A DNA stretch of 29,506 bases from an uncultured Eubacteriales bacterium (lineage in GTDB: Bacteria > Bacillota > Clostridia > Oscillospirales > Acutalibacteraceae), in assembly GCA_934630515.1 (NCBI GenBank), contig CAKTVV010000027.1, forward strand, positions 1-29,506. Reading direction: 5' to 3'. A program made the translations under genes and the position numbers. Below the pieces are notes generated by a model, which was not told where the DNA came from, ran no database searches, and worked only from the letters and a program-made list of their open reading frames with translations. Positions 14,899 to 24,376 of the stretch are shown here, one piece after another (the first letter of the stretch is position 1; every line of letters starts with the position of its first letter).

Positions 14899-17745
14899 AT
14901 GAAAAAAGCAAGAATACCGGCGCTGGCGCTGGCTGCGGTCCTCCTGCTGTCGTCGATCCCTGTGGCGGCAGCCCAGACCGGCTCGGAGGAGGCAACGTCT
15001 GCCGCCTCGGCAGGGTCTGAGGTGCAGCGGTATACCGCCTATCTGGCGAGTGTTCCGGAGCAGCACGACACCGGGAAGAGCGTCACGGTTTCCGGAACGG
15101 AGTATACCGCCGGGAGCGGTGTGCGGTCCGTTTCCTTGCCGGAGGACGGCGGGGCGGCGCTGATGACCGAGGAGGAATCCTCGGTGACCTGGAGCTTTTC
15201 CATACCGGAGAGCGGTATGTATGCATTTCGCATAGCGTACTACCCTCTGGAGGGGAACGGCACGGAGATCCAGCGCCGGGCGTCGATCGACGGCTCTGTG
15301 ACGGTAGCCGAATTGGAAAATGTGACCTTTCGGCGGGTGTTTCGGGACAGCCAGCCGATCGAACGGATCGAGGGCGGCAACGACATCCGTGCCGGTCAGG
15401 AGGAGGTGCGCCGTCTGATGACGGCGGATATCTGCGACAGCAGCGGATACCATCCCGGTGCGCTGCGCTTTTATCTGACGGCGGGCGAGCACACCTTGAC
15501 TCTGGAGGGAATTCAGGAGCCGCTGGCGGTCGTATCCCTTACCGCCTATTCCGAAACGGTGCAGACGGTCGATTATGCGCAATATCTGGCGGACGTCCCG
15601 ACCAAGACGGCGGCGGGCATCGGCGGCAGCGGGCTGCTGCTGTATGAGGCGGAGGAGCCGGCGGAGCGGTCCGATGCGGCGATCTATGGGGCTTCCGATA
15701 ATACCTCGCCGGAGAATTCGCCGTATGACTATGCGGCGCAGAAGCTCAATGTGATCGGCGGCAGCAAATGGCAGTCGGTGGGGCAGTGGATCTCTTGGGA
15801 GGTAAACGCTCCGGAAACGGGCTTGTATCAGATCGGTTTCCGCTTTCGGCAGCAAAACGCCCGACAGGCGGTGCGTAAGCTCACCATCGACGGGGCGGTT
15901 CCTTTTACCGAGGCGGAGACGCTGGTGTTTCCCCGCAGCGATGCTTGGCAGGTGATGCTGGCGGGCGGCGAAACGCCCTATTCCTTCTATCTGGAAAAGG
16001 GGACGCACACGCTGCGGCTGGAGGTGGTGCTGGGCGCCATCCGGGAGCCGCTGGTGGAGGCGGCGGAGATCCTGGATCGGTTGAATGAGGTCAACTGGTC
16101 GCTGATGACGGTTCTCGGTACCGATCCGGATACCAATCGGGACTATCAGCTGGGCTCCTATATGCCGCAGGAGCTGCAGACGCTGGCGGAATGTGCCGTG
16201 GGGCTGCGTGCGGTGGCGGAGCGCTTTATGGAATTATCCGATCAAAAGGATGCGGCGGTGGCGGAGCTGGAGCAATTTGCCGAGCTGCTGGAGGATATTT
16301 CCTCTAAGCCCTCCAAGCTCCCGGCACGGTATTCCTACTTCCGGGATTCGGTCAGCTCCTTTGCCACGCTGATCGAGAATGAAAAGCTGCAGCCGCTGCT
16401 GCTGGATCGTCTGTTTTTGGCGGAGCCGGAGGCAACCCTGCCGGCGGCGGACAGCTCGCTGCTGGTAAAGTTCAAATACGGCTTTCTCCGGTTTCTTTCC
16501 TCTTTCGTGCATGATTACAGCGCCTTGTCGGATACGGCGTCTGCCGACCGGACGGTGCGGGTATGGATTGGAAACGGTCTCTCCGGCGGACGGGATCAGG
16601 CGCTGGTGCTGAATCGCCTGATCGCACAGGATTTTACCCCGCAATCGCAGATTGCGGTGGATCTCCAGCTGGTACCGGCAGGCACGGTGCTGACGGCGAC
16701 GCTGGCAGGAAAGGGTCCGGATGTGGCGCTGCAGCTTGGCTCCGGCGATCCGGTCAACTATGCCATGCGCAACGCCGTGCTGCCGCTGTCCACGCTTGAC
16801 GGCTGGGAGGAGGTCAAGGCACGCTTTGCGCCGGAGGCGCTGGTGGGCTTTACCTATCTGGATCAGGTATATGCGGTGCCGGAGACGATGGATTTCCCCG
16901 TGCTGTTTTACCGCAAGGATATTATGGATTCTCTGGGCATCCGGGTGGAAGCGCTGGAGACCTGGGACGATCTGATTGAGGTACTTCCCACGATTCAGTC
17001 GGGCAATATGAATTTCGCCATTCCCACCACCTATCTGAGCTACTACATATTCCTGATGCAGAATGGCGGCTCCCTTTACGATGCGGCGGGCACCTGCTCC
17101 CAGCTGGGACAAAAGGCGGCGCTGGACGCATTCTATCGGTATATGAAGCTGTATATGAGCTATGGAATGCCGTATTCCTATTCTCTGGAGACACGGTTCC
17201 GCAGCGGCGAAATTCCGCTGGCGGTGGCCAATTACTCGGTCTATAACATCATCAAGATCTCCGGTCCGGAGATCGACGGCCTTTGGAGCATGGCGCCGAT
17301 TCCGGGCATACGGCAGGCAGACGGAACGGTCAACCGCACGGCGCCGGTCTCCTGTGCCGGCTGCGTTATTATGTCGGCTGCCAAGGACCCGCAGGCCTGC
17401 TGGCAGTTCCTGCAGTGGTGGACGGACGCCGAGGTGCAGTATGAATACGGTCGTGAGCTGGAAAGCACGCTGGGCACGGGCGCCCGGTATAATGCCGCCA
17501 ATTTGGAGGCAATCGGTCGTCTGCCGTGGAATGCACAGGAGCGGCGGGTGCTGCGCAGCCAGATGGAGGCGCTGTGCGGCGTGCCGGAGGTGCCGGGCGG
17601 TTATATGACCTCCCGCAACGTGGATTTCGCCATCAAGGCGGTCTATAGCACCAACAGCGATCCGCGGGATACGCTGCGTTCGTACATTCCGGCGATCGAC
17701 GAAGAGATCCGGCTGAAACGGAAGGAATTTCACTTAGATGAGTAA
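14899..17745 (+). CDS. Giant solute-binding protein with two carbohydrate-binding-like modules
   Basis: 948 residues, about twice the usual binding-protein length. A Sec signal peptide (about 1-25, ending VAAA) has no lipobox cysteine. Two beta-sandwich modules follow: about 44-220 (SVTWSFSIPESGMYAFRIAY ... GEHTLTLEG) and about 246-378 (LLLYEAEEPA ... WQSVGQWISWEVNAPETGLY ... GTHTLRLEV). Both resemble CBM6/35-type sandwiches. A helical linker (about 380-550) leads to a family 1 solute-binding domain (553-948), with PDVALQLGSGDPVNYAMRNA, YAVPETMDFPVLFYRKDIMD and CWQFLQWWTDAEVQYEYGRE. AAAGGAG precedes the ATG. It likely binds polymeric or branched glycan through the modules while the C-lobe docks on permease pair 1, whose gene follows with the same spacing pattern. 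How it is held at the surface is unclear. Confidence 0.87.
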   Translation: MKKARIPALALAAVLLLSSIPVAAAQTGSEEATSAASAGSEVQRYTAYLASVPEQHDTGKSVTVSGTEYTAGSGVRSVSLPEDGGAALMTEEESSVTWSFSIPESGMYAFRIAYYPLEGNGTEIQRRASIDGSVTVAELENVTFRRVFRDSQPIERIEGGNDIRAGQEEVRRLMTADICDSSGYHPGALRFYLTAGEHTLTLEGIQEPLAVVSLTAYSETVQTVDYAQYLADVPTKTAAGIGGSGLLLYEAEEPAERSDAAIYGASDNTSPENSPYDYAAQKLNVIGGSKWQSVGQWISWEVNAPETGLYQIGFRFRQQNARQAVRKLTIDGAVPFTEAETLVFPRSDAWQVMLAGGETPYSFYLEKGTHTLRLEVVLGAIREPLVEAAEILDRLNEVNWSLMTVLGTDPDTNRDYQLGSYMPQELQTLAECAVGLRAVAERFMELSDQKDAAVAELEQFAELLEDISSKPSKLPARYSYFRDSVSSFATLIENEKLQPLLLDRLFLAEPEATLPAADSSLLVKFKYGFLRFLSSFVHDYSALSDTASADRTVRVWIGNGLSGGRDQALVLNRLIAQDFTPQSQIAVDLQLVPAGTVLTATLAGKGPDVALQLGSGDPVNYAMRNAVLPLSTLDGWEEVKARFAPEALVGFTYLDQVYAVPETMDFPVLFYRKDIMDSLGIRVEALETWDDLIEVLPTIQSGNMNFAIPTTYLSYYIFLMQNGGSLYDAAGTCSQLGQKAALDAFYRYMKLYMSYGMPYSYSLETRFRSGEIPLAVANYSVYNIIKISGPEIDGLWSMAPIPGIRQADGTVNRTAPVSCAGCVIMSAAKDPQACWQFLQWWTDAEVQYEYGRELESTLGTGARYNAANLEAIGRLPWNAQERRVLRSQMEALCGVPEVPGGYMTSRNVDFAIKAVYSTNSDPRDTLRSYIPAIDEEIRLKRKEFHLDE

Positions 17746-17764
17746 CGGAAAAGGAGGAAAGCCG

Positions 17765-18694
17765 ATGAACACCGGCTTGCGGAGACGGATCCGTGAGGAT
17801 CTGCGCTATGAATGGAAGCAAATGAAGCGCCATCGACTGCATTATGCTCTGATGGCTCCGTATCTGCTGCTGTTTACGGCGTTTGTGATCGTCCCGGTGA
17901 CGATTGCGATCATTTTCAGCTTTACCTCCTTCAATATTCTGGAGCCGCCGGAATTTGTGGGTCTGCAAAACTTCTTTCGCCTGTTTCTCAACGATGAGAT
18001 CTTCATTACGGCGGTCAAAAATACACTGATCTTTGCGGTCATCACCGGTCCGGGCGGCTATTTGCTGGCGCTGTTGTTTGCGTGGCTGATCAATGAGCTG
18101 CCCCATGGGCTGCGGGTCATCCTGACGGTGGTGTTTTATGCGCCGTCGATGTCCGGCGGCATGACGGTGGTGTGGAGCTATCTCTTTTCGGCGGATGCCA
18201 AGGGGTTCCTGAATGCCTGGCTGATGCGGCTGGGGCTGGTGAATGAGCCGATCAGCTTTCTGACGGACAGCCGGTATATGATGGGGATCATGATCGTGAT
18301 CATTCTCTGGATGAGCCTCGGCACTACGTTTCTGTCGTTTATTGCCGGCTTTCAGGGGATTGATAAGTCCTATTATGAGGCGGGGGCGATCGACGGGATC
18401 GCCAATCGCTGGCAGGAGCTGTGGTTCATCACCCTGCCGCTGATGCGCCCGCAGATGCTGTTCGGTGCGGTGATGAGTATTACGGCGGCGTTTGGCGTCG
18501 GGGATATCATCACCTCGGTCATGGGGTATCCCAGTGCGGATTATGCCGTGCATACGGTGATGAATCACCTCACCGACTACGGTACGATCCGGTATGAGAT
18601 GGGCTATGCCTGCGCCATCGCCACACTCCTGTTTGTGGTGATGATCGCTACGAATAAGCTCATTCAGGCGCTGCTGAGGAAGGTGGGAACTTGA
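17765..18694 (+). CDS. Sugar ABC transporter permease, MalF/LplB-like (pair 1)
   Basis: 309 residues from ATG 17765, which follows AAAAGGAGG; an earlier ATG at 17738 overlaps the previous gene and lacks a ribosome site. Six membrane helices with the basic cytoplasmic N terminus typical of LplB-type permeases (YEWKQMKRHRLHYALMAPYL). The EAA loop that couples to the ATPase is EAGAIDGIANRWQELWFITL followed by PLMRPQ. It forms a heterodimer with the next gene, whose ATG overlaps its stop by one base. No ATPase gene is in the window. Confidence 0.93.
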   Translation: MNTGLRRRIREDLRYEWKQMKRHRLHYALMAPYLLLFTAFVIVPVTIAIIFSFTSFNILEPPEFVGLQNFFRLFLNDEIFITAVKNTLIFAVITGPGGYLLALLFAWLINELPHGLRVILTVVFYAPSMSGGMTVVWSYLFSADAKGFLNAWLMRLGLVNEPISFLTDSRYMMGIMIVIILWMSLGTTFLSFIAGFQGIDKSYYEAGAIDGIANRWQELWFITLPLMRPQMLFGAVMSITAAFGVGDIITSVMGYPSADYAVHTVMNHLTDYGTIRYEMGYACAIATLLFVVMIATNKLIQALLRKVGT

Positions 18695-19542
18695 TGAAAA
18701 AACGGGTGTCAAGATCCCTGGGCGGCGATCTGCTGCTGCTGTTTTGTCTGCTGCTGCTGGCGGCGGTGATGCTGCTGCCGATCGTCTACGCCGTGGTGAC
18801 CTCGCTGAAGCCGAACAATGAGCTGTGGCTGTTTCCGCCCCGCTTTTATGTGCGCAATCCCACCCTGAAGAATTACCGGGATCTGTTTGAGCTGATGAGC
18901 ACCTCCTGGGTGCCCTTTACCCGCTATTTCTTCAATACCTGCTTTATTACCGTGGTGGGCAGCGTCGGCCATATTTTTCTGGCAACTATGTGCGCCTATC
19001 CGCTGGCGTGTTACCGCTTCCCCGGCTCCCGTATGATCTTCAGCACGGTGCAGACGGCGCTGATGTTTTCGGCGGCGGTGATGGCGATCCCCTCGTTCAT
19101 CGTGATCTCGGTGCTGCATCTGGTGGATACCTATTGGGCGCTGATCCTGCCGGCACTGGCTTTGCCGCTGGGGCTGTTTCTGATGAAGCAGTTCATCGAG
19201 CAGATCGTCCATCCGGCGCTGCTGGAAAGCGCCGATCTGGACGGTGCCGGCGAGCTGGTCAAATGCTTTCGCATCGTGTTTCCGATGGTCAAGCCGGCTT
19301 GGCTGACGCTGGCGATCTTTTCGGTGCAGACGCTGTGGACGGTGGGGAATACCCCGTATATTTACAGCGAGCAGTATAAGACCCTCAGCTATGCCATGTC
19401 GCAGATCGTGGCGGCGGGCATCGCCCGGCAGGGGGTGGGGGCGGCGGTCTCCATCGTGATGATGCTGGTTCCGCTGCTGTTTTTCATCATTTCCCAGTCC
19501 AACGTGGTGGAGACCATGGCGGCGTCGGGTATGAAGGATTGA
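18694..19542 (+). CDS. Carbohydrate ABC transporter permease, MalG-like (pair 1)
   Basis: 282 residues. The start ATG overlaps the upstream TGA (TGATG), with GAGGAAGGTGG 8-18 nt before; an adjacent TTG at 18691 is an alternative. Six helices: LLLLFCLLLLAAVMLLPIVY is the first, followed by the large loop SLKPNNELWLFPPRFYVRNP typical of MalG-like subunits. The EAA loop is ESADLDGAGELVKCFRIVFP. Partner of the preceding permease; the pair imports the ligand of one of the two upstream binding proteins. Confidence 0.93.
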   Translation: MKKRVSRSLGGDLLLLFCLLLLAAVMLLPIVYAVVTSLKPNNELWLFPPRFYVRNPTLKNYRDLFELMSTSWVPFTRYFFNTCFITVVGSVGHIFLATMCAYPLACYRFPGSRMIFSTVQTALMFSAAVMAIPSFIVISVLHLVDTYWALILPALALPLGLFLMKQFIEQIVHPALLESADLDGAGELVKCFRIVFPMVKPAWLTLAIFSVQTLWTVGNTPYIYSEQYKTLSYAMSQIVAAGIARQGVGAAVSIVMMLVPLLFFIISQSNVVETMAASGMKD

Positions 19543-19567
19543 TCTGTATGGAAAAGGAGGAATCGCC

Positions 19568-21052
19568 GTGCATCGGCTTCAAAGACTGACGACCCTGCTC
19601 TGCGTGGCGGCGGTTCTGCTGCCGTCGCTGACTGCTTCGGCAGACTCGTATCTGTATGTCCGCAAGGGGCAGGCGGTTCCTGCCCCCGCCGCCTACAGTC
19701 TTGTGCAGGAGGTGACGCTGACGGCGGACGGGCTGCCGGCGCAGACCCCGCAGGATGTGTATCGCACCGAGGACGGGACGCTGTATATTGCCGATACCGG
19801 GAATGATCGCATCCTGATCTGCGGGACGGACTATCGGGTGCAGGGGACCATCACCCGGCTCGCCCGGGCGGACGGCTCGACCGATCGCCTGCAGGCGCCG
19901 GAGGGCGTCTATGTGGATGGGTCCGGCACGGTGTATGTGGCGGATACCGGCAACCATCGGATCGTGCGCTGCGCAGCGGACGGCACGGTGCAGCGCATCA
20001 TCGAGAAGCCGGCGAATCTGACCGGCGTCAGCGAGGATTCGGCTTTTAATCCCACCAAGCTGTCCGTGGACAGCTCCGGCCGCCTGTATGTGGTGGCACG
20101 CAACTACAATCTGGGTATTCTGCAGCTGGACGCAGCCGGCGGCTTTGTAGGCTATATCGGCGCTCCACGGGTACAGTATAATCTGATCCAGATGCTGTGG
20201 CGGAAGCTGTCCACCGAGGAGCAGCTGGCAAAAATGGAGCAATACGTGCCGACGGAATATAACAATCTGGCGATCGATTCCGAGGGCTTTGTGTACGGGA
20301 CCATCGGCACGCTGGATGCCGAGAAGCTGGAAGCGGTCATCCGCTCCGGTGACACGAGCGGTTCCGTTTCGCCGATCAAAAAGCTGAATACCACCGGCAG
20401 CGATGTGCTGAAGCGCAACGGCTTCGTGGCGCCGCTGGGGGATCTGGAATATGAGGAGAACCCCTCGAAGATCGTGGATGTCGCCTATGGGGAGAACGGC
20501 GTGTATGCGCTGCTGGATGCCGAGCACGGTCACATCTTTCTGTACGATGACAACGGCAATCTTCTGTGCGCCTTTGGCGGCAACGGCACCGGCGCCGGTA
20601 TGTTCCGGCAGGTGTCCTCGCTGGTGTTTGCCGGACGGACGCTGGTGATCACCGATGCGCTGACGGCGAAGCTGTATGTATATGCGCCCACCGAGTATGG
20701 GGCTTTGGTGCTGGATGCGGTGGCGGCGCAGTACAACGGCAATTTTGACGAGGCGTATGCCCGCTGGAGCGAGGTGGCGCAGTGCAACCGCAGCTTTGAA
20801 TATGCGTTTGTGGGTGTCGGTCAGGCATACAGCAATGACGGTCAGTACGAGCAGGCGATGGAGTGCTTTGCCTATGCGGACGATAAGACCAATTATTCCA
20901 AGGCGAAGGCGCTGGCACGCAAGGAGACGATGCGCACGGTGTTTCCGGTGATCTTTATCGTTCTGCTGGTGATCGCCGCCGGAGCGTTTTTGTACGGTAT
21001 AGTGGATCGGGTGCGGCGGTATATCCGGGGCGAGATCGGTCCCGGCAAGTAG
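19568..21052 (+). CDS. Exported NHL-repeat beta-propeller/TPR protein with C-terminal membrane anchor
   Basis: 494 residues, GTG start 7 nt after AGGAGG. A signal peptide (to about residue 25, LTASADS) is followed by NHL repeats, seen in GTLYIADTGNDRILICG and GTVYVADTGNHRIVRCA, that build a beta-propeller to about residue 375. Then come two TPR-like helix pairs (about 385-452: NGNFDEAYARWSEVAQCNRS, YEQAMECFAYADDK). A membrane helix at about 457-479 and a short basic tail (RVRRYIRGEIGPGK) place the propeller and TPRs outside the cell. NHL propellers bind proteins, nucleic acid or glycans; here a scaffold or glycan sensor beside the permeases is inferred. It sits between the permease pair and a YIP1 gene with short spacings. 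Confidence 0.85.
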   Translation: MHRLQRLTTLLCVAAVLLPSLTASADSYLYVRKGQAVPAPAAYSLVQEVTLTADGLPAQTPQDVYRTEDGTLYIADTGNDRILICGTDYRVQGTITRLARADGSTDRLQAPEGVYVDGSGTVYVADTGNHRIVRCAADGTVQRIIEKPANLTGVSEDSAFNPTKLSVDSSGRLYVVARNYNLGILQLDAAGGFVGYIGAPRVQYNLIQMLWRKLSTEEQLAKMEQYVPTEYNNLAIDSEGFVYGTIGTLDAEKLEAVIRSGDTSGSVSPIKKLNTTGSDVLKRNGFVAPLGDLEYEENPSKIVDVAYGENGVYALLDAEHGHIFLYDDNGNLLCAFGGNGTGAGMFRQVSSLVFAGRTLVITDALTAKLYVYAPTEYGALVLDAVAAQYNGNFDEAYARWSEVAQCNRSFEYAFVGVGQAYSNDGQYEQAMECFAYADDKTNYSKAKALARKETMRTVFPVIFIVLLVIAAGAFLYGIVDRVRRYIRGEIGPGK

Positions 21053-21075
21053 TCTGCGGAAAGGAGAGAGCGACC

Positions 21076-21705
21076 GTGAAGCCATGGCTGCGGGAGATCC
21101 AATATAGCTTTTATCTGGCGGTTCACCCCTTTAAGGGCTTTTGGGGGATCAAGCATGAGGGAGTCGGCAGCGTGCGGGCTGCGACGGTCCTGCTGGTGCT
21201 TTATACGCTGGTGTCGGTGCTTTCGGCGTATTTCACCGGCTATTTGTTCTCGCCCAATGCGGCGGGGGAGGTGCAGCCGGCCCGGCAGGCGTTCACCATT
21301 CTGGCGCTGTTTTTCGGATATTGCATTGCCAACTGGGCGTTTACCTGCCTGTTTGACGGGGAGGGGACCTTTGCGGACATCTATCGGGCGACGGGGTATG
21401 CGCTGCTGCCGCTGATCCTCACCACGGCGCTGCTGATCCCGCTGAGCAACTTTTTTGTGATGGAGGAGCAGGCGTTTTATACGACGATATCCTCTCTCGG
21501 GGCGGTATGGACGGCATTTCTGCTGCTGATCAGTGTGCTGGTCACCCATAATTATTCGCTGGGGAAAGGACTGGGGATGATCCTCTGTATCGGGTTCGGT
21601 ATGTGTGTGATCGCCTACATAGCGTTGTTGTTTTTTAATTTGCTGCAGCAGATGATCGGGTTTGTGGTGATCGCAGCCACGGAGTTTACCGCACGGTATC
21701 TGTGA
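21076..21705 (+). CDS. YIP1-family membrane protein
   Basis: 209 residues, GTG start with AAGGAG 8 nt upstream. It begins with the conserved short cytoplasmic helix YLAVHPFKGFWGIKHEGVGS seen in bacterial YIP1-domain proteins next to sugar ABC genes, then has five membrane helices (for example AATVLLVLYTLVSVLSAYFT, and FAD IYRATGYALLPL at the second conserved patch). The family has no known biochemical activity in bacteria. Its location between the NHL protein and the DUF5696 lipoprotein, with 20-30 bp gaps, suggests that the three products form one membrane complex (inference). Confidence 0.8.
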   Translation: MKPWLREIQYSFYLAVHPFKGFWGIKHEGVGSVRAATVLLVLYTLVSVLSAYFTGYLFSPNAAGEVQPARQAFTILALFFGYCIANWAFTCLFDGEGTFADIYRATGYALLPLILTTALLIPLSNFFVMEEQAFYTTISSLGAVWTAFLLLISVLVTHNYSLGKGLGMILCIGFGMCVIAYIALLFFNLLQQMIGFVVIAATEFTARYL

Positions 21706-21736
21706 GGCGGCAGGGAATGAAAGGGGCTACGGGCAG

Positions 21737-24376
21737 ATGCGCACGGGAGTGAGTAAAAGACGAACAATATTTCTGCTGGTGCTGGCATTGGTGGCTGCGC
21801 TTCTGGGCGGCTGCCGGTCCACCGCTGACGGAGCCCCGGCTGCCGCCCGTTTTTCCGGCGTAAAGAACGGGGCGATCACCGAAACGCAGCTGACGGTTGC
21901 CGATCCGACACAGGCGGCGCTTGTGCGGGAGCGGATGAAACGGGTGCTGTCCGACGGCACGGCAACGCTGTATATCGGACAGGCGCATGATGTGGCGCTG
22001 GTGGATGAGCGTACCGGCGCCGTGTGGTTCTCCAACGAGGGGCTGTATGACGAGGGGGCGGATGCCTATTCCGCCGACCAGAAGAAATATGCCTTTTCGC
22101 AGCTGATCGTGCAGTATTACCGCAGCGATAATGTGGCGGTGGAGGTGACCTCCTACCCGGAGTGCTACGACGGCGGCGAAAAGGATCAGGTCACCGAGAC
22201 GGTGGAGGGAAACACGCTGACGGTGCGGTATGCCTTTGGCACCGACATGGACAGCCGGGTGATCTTTCAGGTGCTGACCGCCGAGACCTTCCAGCGCATC
22301 ACCGAGCTGGCGGAAAAGGCGATCGCCGACAAGACGGTATCCTCCTCGGAGTGGGGGCGGATGAAGGCGGCATACAATACGGTCGTGTACGATGAGCTGG
22401 ACGCCAAGGAGCGGCAAAGCTATACCGAGCGGTTTTCGACATTCGGAGCGGGGGATACGCTGTATGTGCTCAATCCTGCCGCCACCTATATTCAGACCGA
22501 TAATATCGAAAAGGTCTGCAAGCGGCTGGGGCTGACCCGTGCCGATGTGGATGCGGAGGAGACCAAGGCGGGCGGCTCCGGCAGCCTGACGGCGACGGTC
22601 CCGAATTTTGTGATCGAGATCCGGTATACGCTGGACAGCGGCGATCTGCTGGTGAGCGTCGATATCGGCGCTATTTACGAGCCGGAGAATTTTTATCTCA
22701 ACCGGGTCAGCGTTCTGCCCGCTTTCGGCGCCACGGAGAGCAGCGCCGACGGCTATCTGCTGTTGCCCGACGGGGCGGGGCATATCGTACCCCATACCAC
22801 CGTGCCGGAGGGCAGCGATCATATGACGATCGCATTCTACGGCGACGATGCGGCGATCGAGACGGAAAAGCGGTCCGATCAGACGCCGGCGGCTGCCTTC
22901 CCGGTATTCGGGATCCGGCAGGGCGAGCAGGGGCTGTTCGCCGTGGTGGAGAGCGGCGACGGCATCAGCGGCGTGGAGGCGCAGCTGGCGAACCAGAACC
23001 ACCGGCGTAATACCGTTTCCCCCTATTTCAATTACCGTGTGCGGGGACAGATCAAGACCGGCGCCGGCTCGGACAATAAAAACTATGTGTATTCCCAGCA
23101 GCTGTCGGCGGAGCCCTATGCGATCCGCTATCACCTGCTGTACGGCGGCCGCAGCACCTACAGCGGCATGGCGGCCTACTATCGGGAGTATCTGACGGCT
23201 ACCGGCGGCATGAAACGGATGGCGAACGGCTCGTCTTACTTCATGGAGATCTATGCGGTGGGTGCCCTGACGGGGCAGAAAAACGTGCTCGGCGTCACAA
23301 CGGAGGCGGCGCTGGCTGCCTCGGATCTGACCTCGGTGCAGGAATGGATGCGCACCGCCGCTATACCGGCGCTTTCCGTGCAATATGAGGGGCTGTTCAA
23401 CGGCGGCGTGGACGGCAGCGCCCCCACAAAGCTCCGTCTGGTGCAGGCGCTGGGATCGGCGGAGGAGCTGCGGACGGTGCTGGCATCCGGCGGCGTGACG
23501 CCGGTGCTCAGCTTCCAATCGGTGGCGAAGAGCGGCAACGGTATCCGCAGCAGCACCGATCTGGCAAAGACCGTCAGTAAGACCTATGCGTTTCTCGGTG
23601 AATACAATGCGGCGACCGGATTGGTGGCCGATAGCGGCAAACGGTTCCTCCTTAGTCCACGGAAGTATGCGGCGGTCACCGAAAAGCTGGCGGCGGCGTA
23701 TACGGTCTATGGGTGCGACCGATTGGTGCTGCGGGAGGCGGCCTCGGTGCTGCTCTCGGATTTCAGCGATAAGCAGGCGGTCAACCGGGAGGATGCTAAG
23801 CAGCTGGTGCAGCAGGCGCTGCAATCGCTGGAGCAGAGCGGTTTGCAGCTGACGCTGGAGGGGGCGAATGCCTACGCCCTGCCCTATGCGGCGGCGCTCA
23901 GCGCCGTTCCGGATAACACGGCGCCCTCGTCCCTGTCGGGACAGGCGATCCCGTTTGTGGGTATGGTGCTGCATGGCAGCCTGCCCTATGCCGCCGCACC
24001 GCTGAATGAGGCGGAGTGCTACGAGGATGCGGTGTTGGCGTTGGTGGAGAGCGGCGCTTCTCCCGCTTTTCGGATCATCACCGGCGATATGGCGGTGCTG
24101 TCCGATACGGAGTATAGTCGGTATTACAGCGCCTCGGCGGCGTATTGGACCGAAAAGATCCAGACGCTGGATGCACGTCTCAGCCGCTTTGGCGCAGCGG
24201 TCGCCACGGCTGAGCTTGTGGAACACACCGTGTCGCCCGATGGAATCACGCAGGTGCGGTATTCCAACGGCTGCTGCGCTTTGATCAATAAGTCAACGGA
24301 GACCGCCGCCTTCAACGGCATTGAGGTGGCGGGCAAGGCCTTCCGGCTGTTTAACGGAGAGGGGGAGGAGCTGTGA
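21737..24376 (+). CDS. DUF5696-family surface lipoprotein
   Basis: 879 residues with a lipobox (LVAALLGGC, Cys at about 26). After the tether comes a beta-rich region (about 40-440) with VALVDERTGAVWFSNEGLYD and DGYLLLPDGAGHIVPH, followed by a larger alpha/beta region (about 440-840) that looks barrel-like: GRSTYSGMAAYYREYLTATG, LSVQYEGLFNGGVDGSAPTK and GVTPVLSFQS. A small C-terminal sandwich closes it. This layout is like a glycosidase (sandwich plus barrel), and I recognise the DUF5696 family by its company and motifs, but I cannot name catalytic residues. The start ATG has a weak ribosome site (AAAGGGG). The next gene overlaps its stop (GTGA), so it is coupled to permease pair 2 and might deliver or process that ligand. 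Confidence 0.75.
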   Translation: MRTGVSKRRTIFLLVLALVAALLGGCRSTADGAPAAARFSGVKNGAITETQLTVADPTQAALVRERMKRVLSDGTATLYIGQAHDVALVDERTGAVWFSNEGLYDEGADAYSADQKKYAFSQLIVQYYRSDNVAVEVTSYPECYDGGEKDQVTETVEGNTLTVRYAFGTDMDSRVIFQVLTAETFQRITELAEKAIADKTVSSSEWGRMKAAYNTVVYDELDAKERQSYTERFSTFGAGDTLYVLNPAATYIQTDNIEKVCKRLGLTRADVDAEETKAGGSGSLTATVPNFVIEIRYTLDSGDLLVSVDIGAIYEPENFYLNRVSVLPAFGATESSADGYLLLPDGAGHIVPHTTVPEGSDHMTIAFYGDDAAIETEKRSDQTPAAAFPVFGIRQGEQGLFAVVESGDGISGVEAQLANQNHRRNTVSPYFNYRVRGQIKTGAGSDNKNYVYSQQLSAEPYAIRYHLLYGGRSTYSGMAAYYREYLTATGGMKRMANGSSYFMEIYAVGALTGQKNVLGVTTEAALAASDLTSVQEWMRTAAIPALSVQYEGLFNGGVDGSAPTKLRLVQALGSAEELRTVLASGGVTPVLSFQSVAKSGNGIRSSTDLAKTVSKTYAFLGEYNAATGLVADSGKRFLLSPRKYAAVTEKLAAAYTVYGCDRLVLREAASVLLSDFSDKQAVNREDAKQLVQQALQSLEQSGLQLTLEGANAYALPYAAALSAVPDNTAPSSLSGQAIPFVGMVLHGSLPYAAAPLNEAECYEDAVLALVESGASPAFRIITGDMAVLSDTEYSRYYSASAAYWTEKIQTLDARLSRFGAAVATAELVEHTVSPDGITQVRYSNGCCALINKSTETAAFNGIEVAGKAFRLFNGEGEEL

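Noticed and set aside
21686..24226. 846-codon minus-strand open frame over DUF5696
   Set aside because: Long only because of codon bias and GC content in the gene below; biased composition and no ribosome site.
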